From Calditrichaeota bacterium AABM5.125.24 (lineage in GTDB: Bacteria; Electryoneota; AABM5-125-24; Hatepunaeales; Hatepunaeaceae), in contig MWJR01000033.1 in the NCBI GenBank assembly GCA_002127415.1, positions 1 to 7,844 on the forward strand: a DNA stretch of 7,844 nt, given 5' to 3'. The translations under genes and the position numbers were made by a program. The notes beneath the pieces were generated by a model. That model did no database searches and had not been told where the DNA came from. It worked only from the letters and a program-made list of their open reading frames with translations. Position 1 is the stretch's first letter. Each line of letters opens with the position of its first letter. Below, piece after piece: positions 1 through 5,459 of the stretch.

Positions 1-674
1 CCGTAGTATCCCCCCAACACTATGAACGGTGCGCGAACGAAGGTCTTCGAACCGCCGGACAGGGAGACAATGCGGATGAACTCCTCCCTCGATCTGATAG
101 CGGCGTGAACTGAGAGCGTCGTGAAGATCAGCGACAGTATCAGCGCCGCTCCGACGGCTGCCGCAAGAGCGACACCCGCCGAGCGATAGAAACTACTCAC
201 CCTGGCCAGAAGATCACCCTGATAGACCACATCGTCAACACCATCCAGCGTGGCAATCGTCCGAGCGACCCTATCCCAGCTCACCTCAGGATCGGCATCA
301 CCTGATAGTGTCACCACCAGTGAGAGGGGAAGAGGGTTGAACTCGAGGAGGTCGAGCAACTCATCTCCAAACTGTTCAGAAAATCTTCGTGCCGCCTCTT
401 CCCGTGAGATGTAGACTACCGTTCCGACCTCAGGCAGCGCCGCAACCGCTCCGGTCAGCTCAGTAACCCGCAGCGAATCAATCTCCGGGGAGAGAAAGAC
501 CTCGATCTCGAACCGCCCCAGCAGACCGCGGCTCCACCCTTCGATCAGTAAATAACCTCTCAGCGAGAGCCCGACCAGAGTCAGGGTGACGGTGAGTGAA
601 AGTATCGTCAACAGGCCGAGGATACCGAGGTTGCGGAAGCTGCGCCACCCCTCGCTCAGCGCAAAAGCTATCAA
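1..674 (-). CDS. ftsX: Cell division protein FtsX, N-terminal part (runs off the window)
   Basis: This is the membrane subunit of the FtsEX complex, which in studied bacteria sits at the septum and activates peptidoglycan hydrolases when FtsE hydrolyses ATP. I translated 224 complete codons; the gene leaves the window at base 1, and full FtsX proteins are about 300 residues. In order: a short cytosolic start (IAFALSEGWRSFRN), a first membrane helix at about residues 17-40, a periplasmic domain at about 41-165 with the family-typical run EVFLSPEI and VVYISREEAARRFSEQFG followed by LLEFNPLPLSLVV, a second membrane helix at about 166-190, and a cytosolic loop with SREEFIRIVSLSGGSKTFVRAPF, which matches the usual FtsX pattern after TM2. 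The start is TTG at 672-674: an in-frame TAA lies two codons upstream, no ATG or GTG occurs nearby downstream, and AAAAGG sits 6 bases ahead. The gene follows ftsE, but across an unusually long palindrome-filled gap. Confidence 0.93.
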   Translation of the reverse strand, partial: MIAFALSEGWRSFRNLGILGLLTILSLTVTLTLVGLSLRGYLLIEGWSRGLLGRFEIEVFLSPEIDSLRVTELTGAVAALPEVGTVVYISREEAARRFSEQFGDELLDLLEFNPLPLSLVVTLSGDADPEVSWDRVARTIATLDGVDDVVYQGDLLARVSSFYRSAGVALAAAVGAALILSLIFTTLSVHAAIRSREEFIRIVSLSGGSKTFVRAPFIVLGGYY

Positions 675-680
675 TGTTTA

Positions 681-686
681 CCTTTT
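681..686 (-). promoter_or_regulatory. Ribosome binding site of ftsX
   Basis: On the minus strand the sequence reads AAAAGG, then 6 bases, then TTG. This site decides in favour of the TTG start at 672-674, because no other start codon is available in the opening of the frame. Confidence 0.6.
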
Positions 687-691
687 ATATA

Positions 692-745
692 AGGCCAAGC
701 CGGGCCTGCCCCGGACACCGATCCGGGGTCGTAACCCGGCCGGAA
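692..745. repeat. GC-rich palindromic repeat, copy A
   Basis: This stretch holds AGGCC/GGCCT arms (692-696 and 703-707) and a 7-bp perfect stem CCCCGGA/TCCGGGG (709-715 and 722-728, 6-base loop). Its right end, read on the minus strand from base 745, begins TTCCGGCCGGGTTACGACCC and matches the segment starting at 3971 with 3 differences over about 26 bases. It is therefore a second copy of a dispersed palindromic sequence, in opposite orientation. I infer a REP- or MITE-like repeat; no T-run follows, so it is not a normal terminator. Confidence 0.55.
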
Positions 746-750
746 GAATA

Positions 751-806
751 TGGTAGGCCCGACACTCCTGTCAGGCAAATGCGCGGCAAGAGTGCCGCAC
801 CTACCA
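751..806. repeat. 56-base inverted-repeat element with TGGTAGG ends
   Basis: The element is bounded by TGGTAGG (751-757) and its complement CCTACCA (800-806). Inside are a small GACA/TGTC stem (761-764 and 769-772) and a 6-bp GCGGCA/TGCCGC stem with an AGAG loop (783-798). It would fold into a branched structure with two inner hairpins closed by the end repeats. This is the layout of a small non-coding mobile repeat. I see no coding sequence in it and no flanking direct repeat that I would trust. Confidence 0.55.
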
Positions 807-816
807 GGAATTATAT

Positions 817-841
817 GGCGTCAGGTTGAGAACCTGACGCC
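817..841. repeat. Perfect 11-bp inverted repeat
   Basis: GGCGTCAGGTT (817-827) and AACCTGACGCC (831-841) are perfect complements separated by GAG, giving a strong 11-bp hairpin in the ftsE-ftsX spacer. There is no run of T on either side, so an intrinsic terminator is unlikely. Confidence 0.7.
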
Positions 842-869
842 GCGATCATCGTAATCGGGCATGTCTCAA

Positions 870-898
870 GTAGGGGCGATGTTGAACATCGCCCCTAC
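870..898. repeat. Perfect palindrome with GTAGGGGCG ends
   Basis: GTAGGGGCGATGTT (870-883) and AACATCGCCCCTAC (885-898) are perfect complements around a single G; in a real hairpin the stem would be 13 bp with a 3-base loop. The terminal word GTAGGGGCG recurs at the end of the palindrome at 4052-4112, which suggests that the two belong to one repeat family. Confidence 0.75.
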
Positions 899-913
899 AT
901 AATCCATCATTAT

Positions 914-945
914 TGTGGTGTCACGTGCCATCACGTGACACCACA
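914..945. repeat. Perfect 14-bp inverted repeat just after ftsE
   Basis: TGTGGTGTCACGTG (914-927) and CACGTGACACCACA (932-945) pair perfectly around a CCAT loop. The repeat lies 8 bases beyond the ftsE stop codon, where a terminator or a 3'-end stabilising hairpin would be placed. On the minus strand it is followed by ATAATGATGG and not by a T-run, so a rho-independent terminator is not supported. It could be an mRNA-stabilising stem or a binding site for a dimeric protein; the sequence does not decide. Confidence 0.7.
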
Positions 946-953
946 TAAATTCA

Positions 954-1736
954 TCAATCTTCAACCATCCTGCCTTGCTCAAGCCGGATAACCCGGGGCC
1001 GGCACAGCTCGAATCGCTCATGTTGATGGGTAGCTACCAGTATAGCTGTGCCGGCCAGGTTGACACTCCTGAGCAGATCGACAACCTCGGCAGCCGTCTC
1101 ACCGTCGAGATTCGAGACCGGCTCGTCCGCCAGCAGAAGTAGCGGCTCGTTGACGAGTGCTCTGGCTATGGCGGTGCGCTGCTGTTCTCCGGCCGACAGC
1201 TCCCCCGGCAGGCTGTGGAATTTGTGAGACAGGCCGACCCTGGCCAGGGCTTTCAGCGCCCGCATCTTGGGGCTGCCAGGCAGATTTCCCTCGCAACTCG
1301 CCGCCAGTCGCACGTTCTCAAGCGCACTGCGATCCTCCAACAACCGCAGGTCCTGATAGACAATCCCGATACATCGTCTGTAGGCCGGCAGCGAGCGCGG
1401 CTTCAGCTCGCTAATCCTGAACCGCTCGAGCACAATATCCCCAGCCATCGGCACCAGCTCCATAGATATCAGCTCCAGAAGGGTCGTCTTGCCAGCCCCT
1501 GTTCTACCTTCCAGAAGCACAAATTCACCCGGCCTGATGGCAAAGGTGATACCATCTATCCCGCTCAAGGCAGTCCAACGGAAGGTCACGTTCAGCAGCT
1601 TTAACAGCGGTTCCGACGACCTCCACGTCAGGCTCTCACGGTCATTTCCGGTGACAGATTCCCCCAGATCAGGGCTTTCAATCTGATGGTCAGGAGGTGG
1701 CGCTATTACACTTTGATTCTGTTTAGAATATTCCAT
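954..1736 (-). CDS. ftsE: Cell division ATP-binding protein FtsE
   Basis: This is the cytosolic ATPase of the FtsEX complex; ATP binding and hydrolysis are passed through FtsX to cell wall hydrolases at the septum. From the ATG at 1736 the product has 260 residues. ABC motifs are complete: Walker A GRTGAGKTT (77-85), Q-loop with VYQDLRLLEDRSALENV (Q128), signature LSAGEQQR (180-187, Ala where LSGGEQQR is usual), Walker B LLLADEP (200-206), D-loop SNLD (208-211) and switch His237. The run QDLRLLEDR is typical of FtsE and separates it from LolD-like relatives. About 44 residues precede the domain start at LLKLLNV; FtsE is normally about 220-230 residues with the domain at the very N-terminus. 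No in-frame ATG, GTG or TTG lies between 1736 and the GTG of Val50, so the extension appears real. A frame open to a TTG at 1874 would overlap the upstream gene by 77 bases and has no ribosome site. The Shine-Dalgarno before 1736 is weak. Confidence 0.93.
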   Translation of the reverse strand: MEYSKQNQSVIAPPPDHQIESPDLGESVTGNDRESLTWRSSEPLLKLLNVTFRWTALSGIDGITFAIRPGEFVLLEGRTGAGKTTLLELISMELVPMAGDIVLERFRISELKPRSLPAYRRCIGIVYQDLRLLEDRSALENVRLAASCEGNLPGSPKMRALKALARVGLSHKFHSLPGELSAGEQQRTAIARALVNEPLLLLADEPVSNLDGETAAEVVDLLRSVNLAGTAILVATHQHERFELCRPRVIRLEQGRMVED

Positions 1737-1773
1737 AATCTCAAGTGAATGAAGACAAATGATGAGCCCTATA

Positions 1774-1794
1774 CCCGGTTTCGATGAAACCGGG
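1774..1794. repeat. 8-bp hairpin after the methyltransferase gene
   Basis: CCCGGTTT (1774-1781) and AAACCGGG (1787-1794) pair perfectly around a 5-base loop, starting 3 bases past the methyltransferase stop codon. No T-run follows on the minus strand. The ACCCGGTTT word also occurs in the palindrome at 2614-2622, so it may be a member of the same dispersed family as well as a 3'-end stem. Confidence 0.65.
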
Positions 1795-1797
1795 CCA

Positions 1798-2577
1798 CTA
1801 CCTTCGGCAGAGAAAATGCACTCTGAGTGCTTCTGGAGTCGGTGGGTGGCGGTCGAGGTCTTCGGTCTCCTCAAGAATCATAAGTTTGACCTGTTTCAAG
1901 GCTCGCCGTATCTCTCCCGTAGTATAGATCCTCTGCCGATGTCGCTCGCAAATAAGCTCCCCGGGCCGGTCGTCAAGGCCCATTTCAAACTGGTTTTCCT
2001 GGATCATCTTATCCGGGTAGAAACGCATCCTGCGAATATAATGGTATCCCGGTCCCTGCCCCTCCTCCTTGCGGCCTGAAAAATTAAGCCTCGAATTGAA
2101 CTCGGTACAGATGTCAAACAGAAAAAGTCCATCCGGCTTGAGGGCCCGTCTGACCCGGGAGAGAAAGTCCACAAGCTGCCCCGGCTTTGTCAAGTAATTC
2201 ACGGAATCGTATAGACAGAGGACGGCATCATAGCACTCTTCGGCATCAAGGGCGAGAAAGTCAGCTACGTAAAAATGTGGGGCTCTCGATATTGCGCTTC
2301 CTTTAGCCCGAGCAACCTCAATCATCGCCGGTGAACTGTCGAAGGCATCAACGCTGCAGCCCTGCATCGAGAACAACCCGGCCACAGTTCCAGTTCCGCA
2401 GGCGCACTCAAGTATCTTAACATCGGTCTTTGCCGTCATTAACTCCGCAAGTGGAATACCGTGATCGGCAAACACCTCCATCGCGAAGCCGGTCCACCGG
2501 ACATAGTCCACGTGGGACATCACCTGGTCGTATATCTCCGCCAGCGCTTCGTAGGGGGCAACCCTGGATGAATTCAA
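1798..2577 (-). CDS. Class I SAM-dependent methyltransferase of unknown substrate
   Basis: The product is a cytosolic Rossmann-fold methyltransferase. In the reading frame open from 2658 (286 residues) I see the opening YEALAEIYDQVMSHVDYVRW, motif I ILECACGTG (82-90; Cys-Ala replaces the more usual Gly-Cys), the acidic ribose-contact region VDAFDSSPAMIEVA, the motif YDAVLCLYDSVNYL (143-156), and LKPDGLFLFDI (173-183). The pattern resembles small-molecule or tRNA/protein methyltransferases of the YqeM-like and Methyltransf_25 type; the substrate cannot be read from sequence. The start is uncertain. I give TTG at 2577 (259 residues) because the first codons from the GTG at 2658 translate an intergenic palindrome, and neither start has a good ribosome site (AAGG lies 13 bases ahead of 2577). 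It sits between ftsZ and ftsE on the same strand, so it is probably co-transcribed with division genes, but that does not prove a division role. Confidence 0.85.
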   Translation of the reverse strand: MNSSRVAPYEALAEIYDQVMSHVDYVRWTGFAMEVFADHGIPLAELMTAKTDVKILECACGTGTVAGLFSMQGCSVDAFDSSPAMIEVARAKGSAISRAPHFYVADFLALDAEECYDAVLCLYDSVNYLTKPGQLVDFLSRVRRALKPDGLFLFDICTEFNSRLNFSGRKEEGQGPGYHYIRRMRFYPDKMIQENQFEMGLDDRPGELICERHRQRIYTTGEIRRALKQVKLMILEETEDLDRHPPTPEALRVHFLCRR

Positions 2578-2614
2578 ATGCAGTATAGTGCCTTGTGCGC
2601 GTGGCTTACTAAAA

Positions 2615-2651
2615 CCCGGTTTGCAATCCTGGATTAAATCCGGGATCCCGG
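2615..2651. repeat. Compound palindrome between ftsZ and the methyltransferase gene
   Basis: CCCGGTTT (2615-2622) faces AAATCCGGG (2636-2644) with one bulged base, and AATCC/GGATT (2625-2629 and 2631-2635) continues the pairing inside. It overlaps a perfect 12-base palindrome CCGGGATCCCGG at 2640-2651. Read on the minus strand it lies just inside the longest open frame of the methyltransferase, which is the reason to doubt the GTG start at 2658. Confidence 0.55.
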
Positions 2652-2664
2652 GGCACACGCGGTC

Positions 2665-2679
2665 GGTTGATTGTCAACC
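2665..2679. repeat. Small hairpin just after ftsZ
   Basis: GGTTGA (2665-2670) and TCAACC (2674-2679) form a 6-bp stem with a 3-base loop, 5 bases past the ftsZ stop. The minus-strand sequence that follows is GACCGCG, with no T-run, so termination here is not supported. Confidence 0.45.
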
Positions 2680-2684
2680 ATATA

Positions 2685-3911
2685 CTACCGGCCACCGATC
2701 GTCAATCCTCGACCAATTCTGTTATCCGGTGTCCTGCGCAGGAAGGCGGGGAGGCTCAGATCAGGAGGTTCGCCCTCAAGGTCGATCTCACCCAGGTGAA
2801 CCCGGCTTTTACCATCGCCGTCACCGTCGCCATCTCCACGCTCTCGACGGACCTTGGTGGGTATGTCCAGGTCGGCCTGCTTCCTGGGCCGGAAGTCGTA
2901 ACTGCGGTCGGGCTGCAGCCCGGCGGCAACATTGGCTCCACCATTCTGAAAGCCGGTGGCGATGACGGTCACCCTCAACTCATCACCCAGGTTGTCGTCT
3001 ATCACCGCTCCGAAGATAACATTGGCCCGTTCGCCGGACTTTTCGTAGATTACCGAGGCCGCTTCGTTGACCTCAAACAGGGTCATATCAGACGATCCGG
3101 TGACATTGACCAGCACCCCCTGAGCGCCGTCGATTGAGACATCCTCCAGCAATGGACAGGAGATTGCCGCTTCAGCCGCCTTGGTTCCACGCTCGTCACC
3201 ATCCGCCACACCGACACCCATCAGGGCATCACCCATCCCCTCCATCACCGAACGCACGTCGGCGAAGTCGAGGTTAACCAGTCCGGGTATGGCGATGAGG
3301 TCCGATATCCCCTTGGCGGCCTGGGTCAGGATTGAATCGGCCAGCTCGAATGCCTTGATCAGAGTGGTTTTGGCATCCACCACCGACAGGAGCTGCTGAT
3401 TGGGAACTACAATCAGGGTGTCCACATGTTCGCGCAGCTCTTTGATGCCGGCATCGGCGATACTCATCCGGCGCCGCCCCTCGAACAGGAAGGGCTTGGT
3501 GATAATAGCCACGGTCAAAGCGCCCAATTTCCGGGCGATCTCTGCGGCTATGGGAGCCGCCCCCGTGCCGGTTCCGCCGCCCATACCTGCAGTAATGAAC
3601 ACCAGGTCGGAACCCTTGAGCGCTTCGGTAATGAGCTCCGAATCCTGAACAGCGGCCTCGCGACCGATCTCCGGATTTGCGCCCGCGCCGAGTCCACCTG
3701 TAATCTGCTTCCCGATCTGGACCTTGTTATTCGCCCGGCTCTTGTCAAGCGCCTGCATGTCGGTATTGACGGCGATAAAATCGACTCCGGTCAACTCGTA
3801 GAAGATCATCCGATCGACCGCGTTTCCACCCGCTCCGCCGAAACCGGCCACCTTGATACAGGCACCCAACTTCGGCACCTCAGGTGGCAGGAAGTTTAGT
3901 GTGTTGGCCAT
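2685..3911 (-). CDS. ftsZ: Cell division protein FtsZ (tubulin-like GTPase)
   Basis: FtsZ polymerises with GTP into the Z-ring that recruits the divisome at midcell. The product has 408 residues. Visible features in order: nucleotide loop KVAGFGGAGGNAVDRM (20-35), GLGAGANPEIGR (73-84), the tubulin/FtsZ G-box GGGTGTG (111-117), ITKPFLFEGRRR (137-148), and the synergy-loop run NLDFADVR (213-220) whose Asp completes the GTPase site of the neighbouring subunit. The core ends near residue 322. A linker of about 60 residues carries a GDGDGDGDG repeat (359-367), followed by the C-terminal peptide LSLPAFLRR (385-393), which binds FtsA, and a basic tail to residue 408. NQQLL (171-175) replaces the more common ND-R/K-LL. 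The start is the ATG at 3911, with GGAG 7 bases upstream. A 228-base gap after ftsA makes separate transcription possible. Confidence 0.98.
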   Translation of the reverse strand: MANTLNFLPPEVPKLGACIKVAGFGGAGGNAVDRMIFYELTGVDFIAVNTDMQALDKSRANNKVQIGKQITGGLGAGANPEIGREAAVQDSELITEALKGSDLVFITAGMGGGTGTGAAPIAAEIARKLGALTVAIITKPFLFEGRRRMSIADAGIKELREHVDTLIVVPNQQLLSVVDAKTTLIKAFELADSILTQAAKGISDLIAIPGLVNLDFADVRSVMEGMGDALMGVGVADGDERGTKAAEAAISCPLLEDVSIDGAQGVLVNVTGSSDMTLFEVNEAASVIYEKSGERANVIFGAVIDDNLGDELRVTVIATGFQNGGANVAAGLQPDRSYDFRPRKQADLDIPTKVRRERGDGDGDGDGKSRVHLGEIDLEGEPPDLSLPAFLRRTPDNRIGRGLTIGGR

Positions 3912-3960
3912 CCTTTCACTCCGTTTTTAGTTTTATTAGTTAATATTTTCAGTTACAGAT
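3912..3960 (-). promoter_or_regulatory. AT-rich ftsZ leader with ribosome binding site
   Basis: The minus strand has GGAG (3919-3922) 7 bases before the ftsZ ATG. The 35 bases upstream are strikingly AT-rich in a GC-rich window and contain TATTAA and TAATAA words that could act as a -10 box. I see no convincing TTGACA-like -35 element at the right distance for either, so a dedicated ftsZ promoter is possible but not shown. The ribosome site itself is well supported. Confidence 0.4.
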
Positions 3961-3970
3961 CTTAGCTGTT

Positions 3971-3998
3971 TTCCGGCCGGGTTGCGAACCCGGCTCGG
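3971..3998. repeat. GC-rich palindromic repeat, copy B
   Basis: GCCGGGTT (3976-3983) and AACCCGGC (3987-3994) pair perfectly around GCG. The stretch starting TTCCGGCCGGGTT matches the minus strand of 720-745 with 3 differences over about 26 bases, so the same sequence occurs twice in the window, in opposite orientation and in two different intergenic gaps. Confidence 0.6.
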
Positions 3999-4051
3999 CT
4001 TTACATACATTCCAGACGCAGTGAAGAATCCCTTTCGAAGATTCCATTATG

Positions 4052-4112
4052 CGTTACTAAGGGCGCAATAAGCATGTCCCTGCGAAAGCAGGGATTGCGC
4101 CCCTACCTAACG
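4052..4112. repeat. MITE-like imperfect palindrome between ftsA and ftsZ
   Basis: The outer arms CGTTA (4052-4056) and TAACG (4108-4112), then GGGCGCAAT (4061-4069) and ATTGCGCCC (4094-4102), enclose an inner 7-bp stem TCCCTGC/GCAGGGA with a GAAA tetraloop (4077-4094, sharing its last A with the outer arm). The right arm carries GGTAGGGGCG on the minus strand, the same terminal word as the palindrome at 870-898; the left arm has a decayed version (CTAAGGGCG). It is non-coding, has no T-run on the minus strand, and looks like an aged mobile repeat. Confidence 0.65.
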
Positions 4113-4139
4113 TTGGAGCATGACAGATTCATTTACCAT

Positions 4140-5387
4140 TCAATTAACCAGACCGTGAAACCACCCCTTTAACAGCTTCAGAATGCGACTGAACAGATCG
4201 CTCTCATCACCATAGAAGCTGACTTCGCCGTCGTATTTGAGACCATACAGAATGAGTCCGACGCCGGTGGCAAAGGCCGGATTGTGAACCGTGTCGGCCA
4301 GACCATTCAGCCCACGCGGCACACCGACTCGAATCGGCTTGCGGAATATCTCTTCAGCCAGCATCGTCGTTCCTCTCAGAAGCGAGCCTCCTCCGGTTAT
4401 CACCAGCCCGGAGGCGATCATCCTCATACAGTCAACCCGCTTCAGCTCCCGAAGCACCATCTCGAGTATCTCCTCCATCCTGGCGCGGATAATCTCATTC
4501 AGTTCGGCCGGGTCAACCTGACGCGGTTTCATATCGTCACCGATCTCAACGGTAATGGGCTCACCTTCTGTCAAAGGAGGGTAGATATTTCCCCGTTCGA
4601 TCTTCAGCTTCTCCGCCACTTCGATGGGAATGCCGAGCACCAGTGCGATATCGCGGGTTACATTGGCCCCACCCAGTCCGATGACCGAGGTGTGCCGGAT
4701 GGTGCCGCCCTCGAAGACCGCGATATCGGCTGTGCCGCCGCCCAGGTCGAGCAGGCATACGCCGAGCTCCTTCTCCTCGTCACCCAGAACAGCGTAACTG
4801 GAGGCGAGCGGCTCGAGCACAAGGCCTCTCATACCGATGCCAGCTCGACGGACACAGCGGTATATGTTCTGGGCTGAGGCGATGGCGCCGGTGATGATGT
4901 GGACATCGGCCTCGAGCCTGAGCCCCGTCATCCCCACCGGCACTCGGATGCCGGGCTCGTCATCCACCGTGAACCCCTGCGGGAGGACGTGGAGAACCTC
5001 GCGATCCATCGGCAGCGCCACCGCTCTGGCAGCATCGATAACCCGTTCGACGTCGTTCTGGGAGATAACGGTTGACCTGTCAACAGCATGTCCTCGCGAC
5101 ACGGCAATGACACCGCGACTGTTGATGGAGCGGATGTGGTCGCCGGCAATGCCGACGTAAACGTCCTTGACCTTAACCCCGGCCATCTGTTCCGCCTGGC
5201 CAACAGCCTCGGCGATCGCCTCAGTTGTCTTCTCGATATTGACCACGACCCCCCGACGCATACCAGGGGAAGCGGTATTACCAACCCCCACAACCTGGAT
5301 CTCGCCGTCACTGTTAACTTCAGCGATGATGGCGCTGATCTTGGTTGTTCCGAGGTCGACACCGACCAGTGTATCGGTAACCGCCAT
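4140..5387 (-). CDS. ftsA: Cell division protein FtsA (actin-like membrane anchor of FtsZ)
   Basis: FtsA is an actin-fold ATP-binding protein that tethers FtsZ to the inner membrane face and recruits later divisome proteins. The 415-residue product is of normal length. It shows phosphate-1 motif VGVDLGTTKISAII (8-21), the FtsA-specific 1C region with MRRGVVVNIEKTTEAI (43-58) and VYVGIAGDHIRSINSRG (76-92), phosphate-2 motif LLDLGGGTADIAVF (212-225), and adenosine motif LVITGGGSLLRG (328-339). The C-terminus SDLFSRILKLLKGWFHGLVN (396-415) is a typical amphipathic membrane-targeting helix after a short variable linker. The start is the ATG at 5387, with AAGGAG 5 bases upstream. It is preceded by ftsQ and followed by ftsZ, the classic ftsQ-ftsA-ftsZ order. 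Nothing key is missing. Confidence 0.98.
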   Translation of the reverse strand: MAVTDTLVGVDLGTTKISAIIAEVNSDGEIQVVGVGNTASPGMRRGVVVNIEKTTEAIAEAVGQAEQMAGVKVKDVYVGIAGDHIRSINSRGVIAVSRGHAVDRSTVISQNDVERVIDAARAVALPMDREVLHVLPQGFTVDDEPGIRVPVGMTGLRLEADVHIITGAIASAQNIYRCVRRAGIGMRGLVLEPLASSYAVLGDEEKELGVCLLDLGGGTADIAVFEGGTIRHTSVIGLGGANVTRDIALVLGIPIEVAEKLKIERGNIYPPLTEGEPITVEIGDDMKPRQVDPAELNEIIRARMEEILEMVLRELKRVDCMRMIASGLVITGGGSLLRGTTMLAEEIFRKPIRVGVPRGLNGLADTVHNPAFATGVGLILYGLKYDGEVSFYGDESDLFSRILKLLKGWFHGLVN

Positions 5388-5392
5388 AGCAT

Positions 5393-5398
5393 CTCCTT
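5393..5398 (-). promoter_or_regulatory. Strong ribosome binding site of ftsA
   Basis: AAGGAG on the minus strand, 5 bases before the ATG at 5387. It abuts, and keeps step with, the 7-base tandem repeat just upstream, so changes in repeat number would move sequence directly adjacent to the ribosome site without altering its spacing to ATG. Confidence 0.75.
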
Positions 5399-5399
5399 T

Positions 5400-5441
5400 G
5401 GCTTTGGGCTTTTGGCTTCAGGCTTTTGTTCTTTGGCTGTT
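5400..5441. repeat. Heptanucleotide tandem repeat between ftsQ and ftsA
   Basis: GGCTT begins at 5400, 5407, 5414 and 5421, exactly every 7 bases, giving units GGCTTTG, GGCTTTT, GGCTTCA, GGCTTTT. A degenerate unit (GTTCTTT, 5428-5434) and GGCTGTT (5435-5441) extend it to about six units. On the transcribed-sense strand the unit is AAAAGCC. It fills most of the 72-base spacer between the ftsQ stop and the ftsA start. Confidence 0.75.
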
Positions 5442-5459
5442 GGTCTCGCGACCCGCCTT

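Noticed and set aside
596..829. Small plus-strand gene covering the ftsX start and the spacer
   Set aside because: It overlaps the ftsX coding start and the repeats, has no ribosome site I trust, and its translation is repeat-derived.
914..945. Intrinsic terminator after ftsE
   Set aside because: The stem is excellent, but the following minus-strand bases are ATAATGATGG, not a T-run. Reported only as an inverted repeat.
675..953. CRISPR array
   Set aside because: The units are inverted repeats of different sequence and length, not direct repeats with regular spacers.
1737..1874. Longer ftsE starting at TTG 1874
   Set aside because: It would overlap the methyltransferase by 77 bases, lacks a ribosome site, and the extra residues come from the other gene's end and a hairpin.
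4061..4102. Riboswitch or attenuator ahead of ftsZ
   Set aside because: The GAAA-capped stem looks like a structured RNA, but the outer arms share their end word with another palindrome in the window, which favours a mobile repeat. No known riboswitch core is visible.
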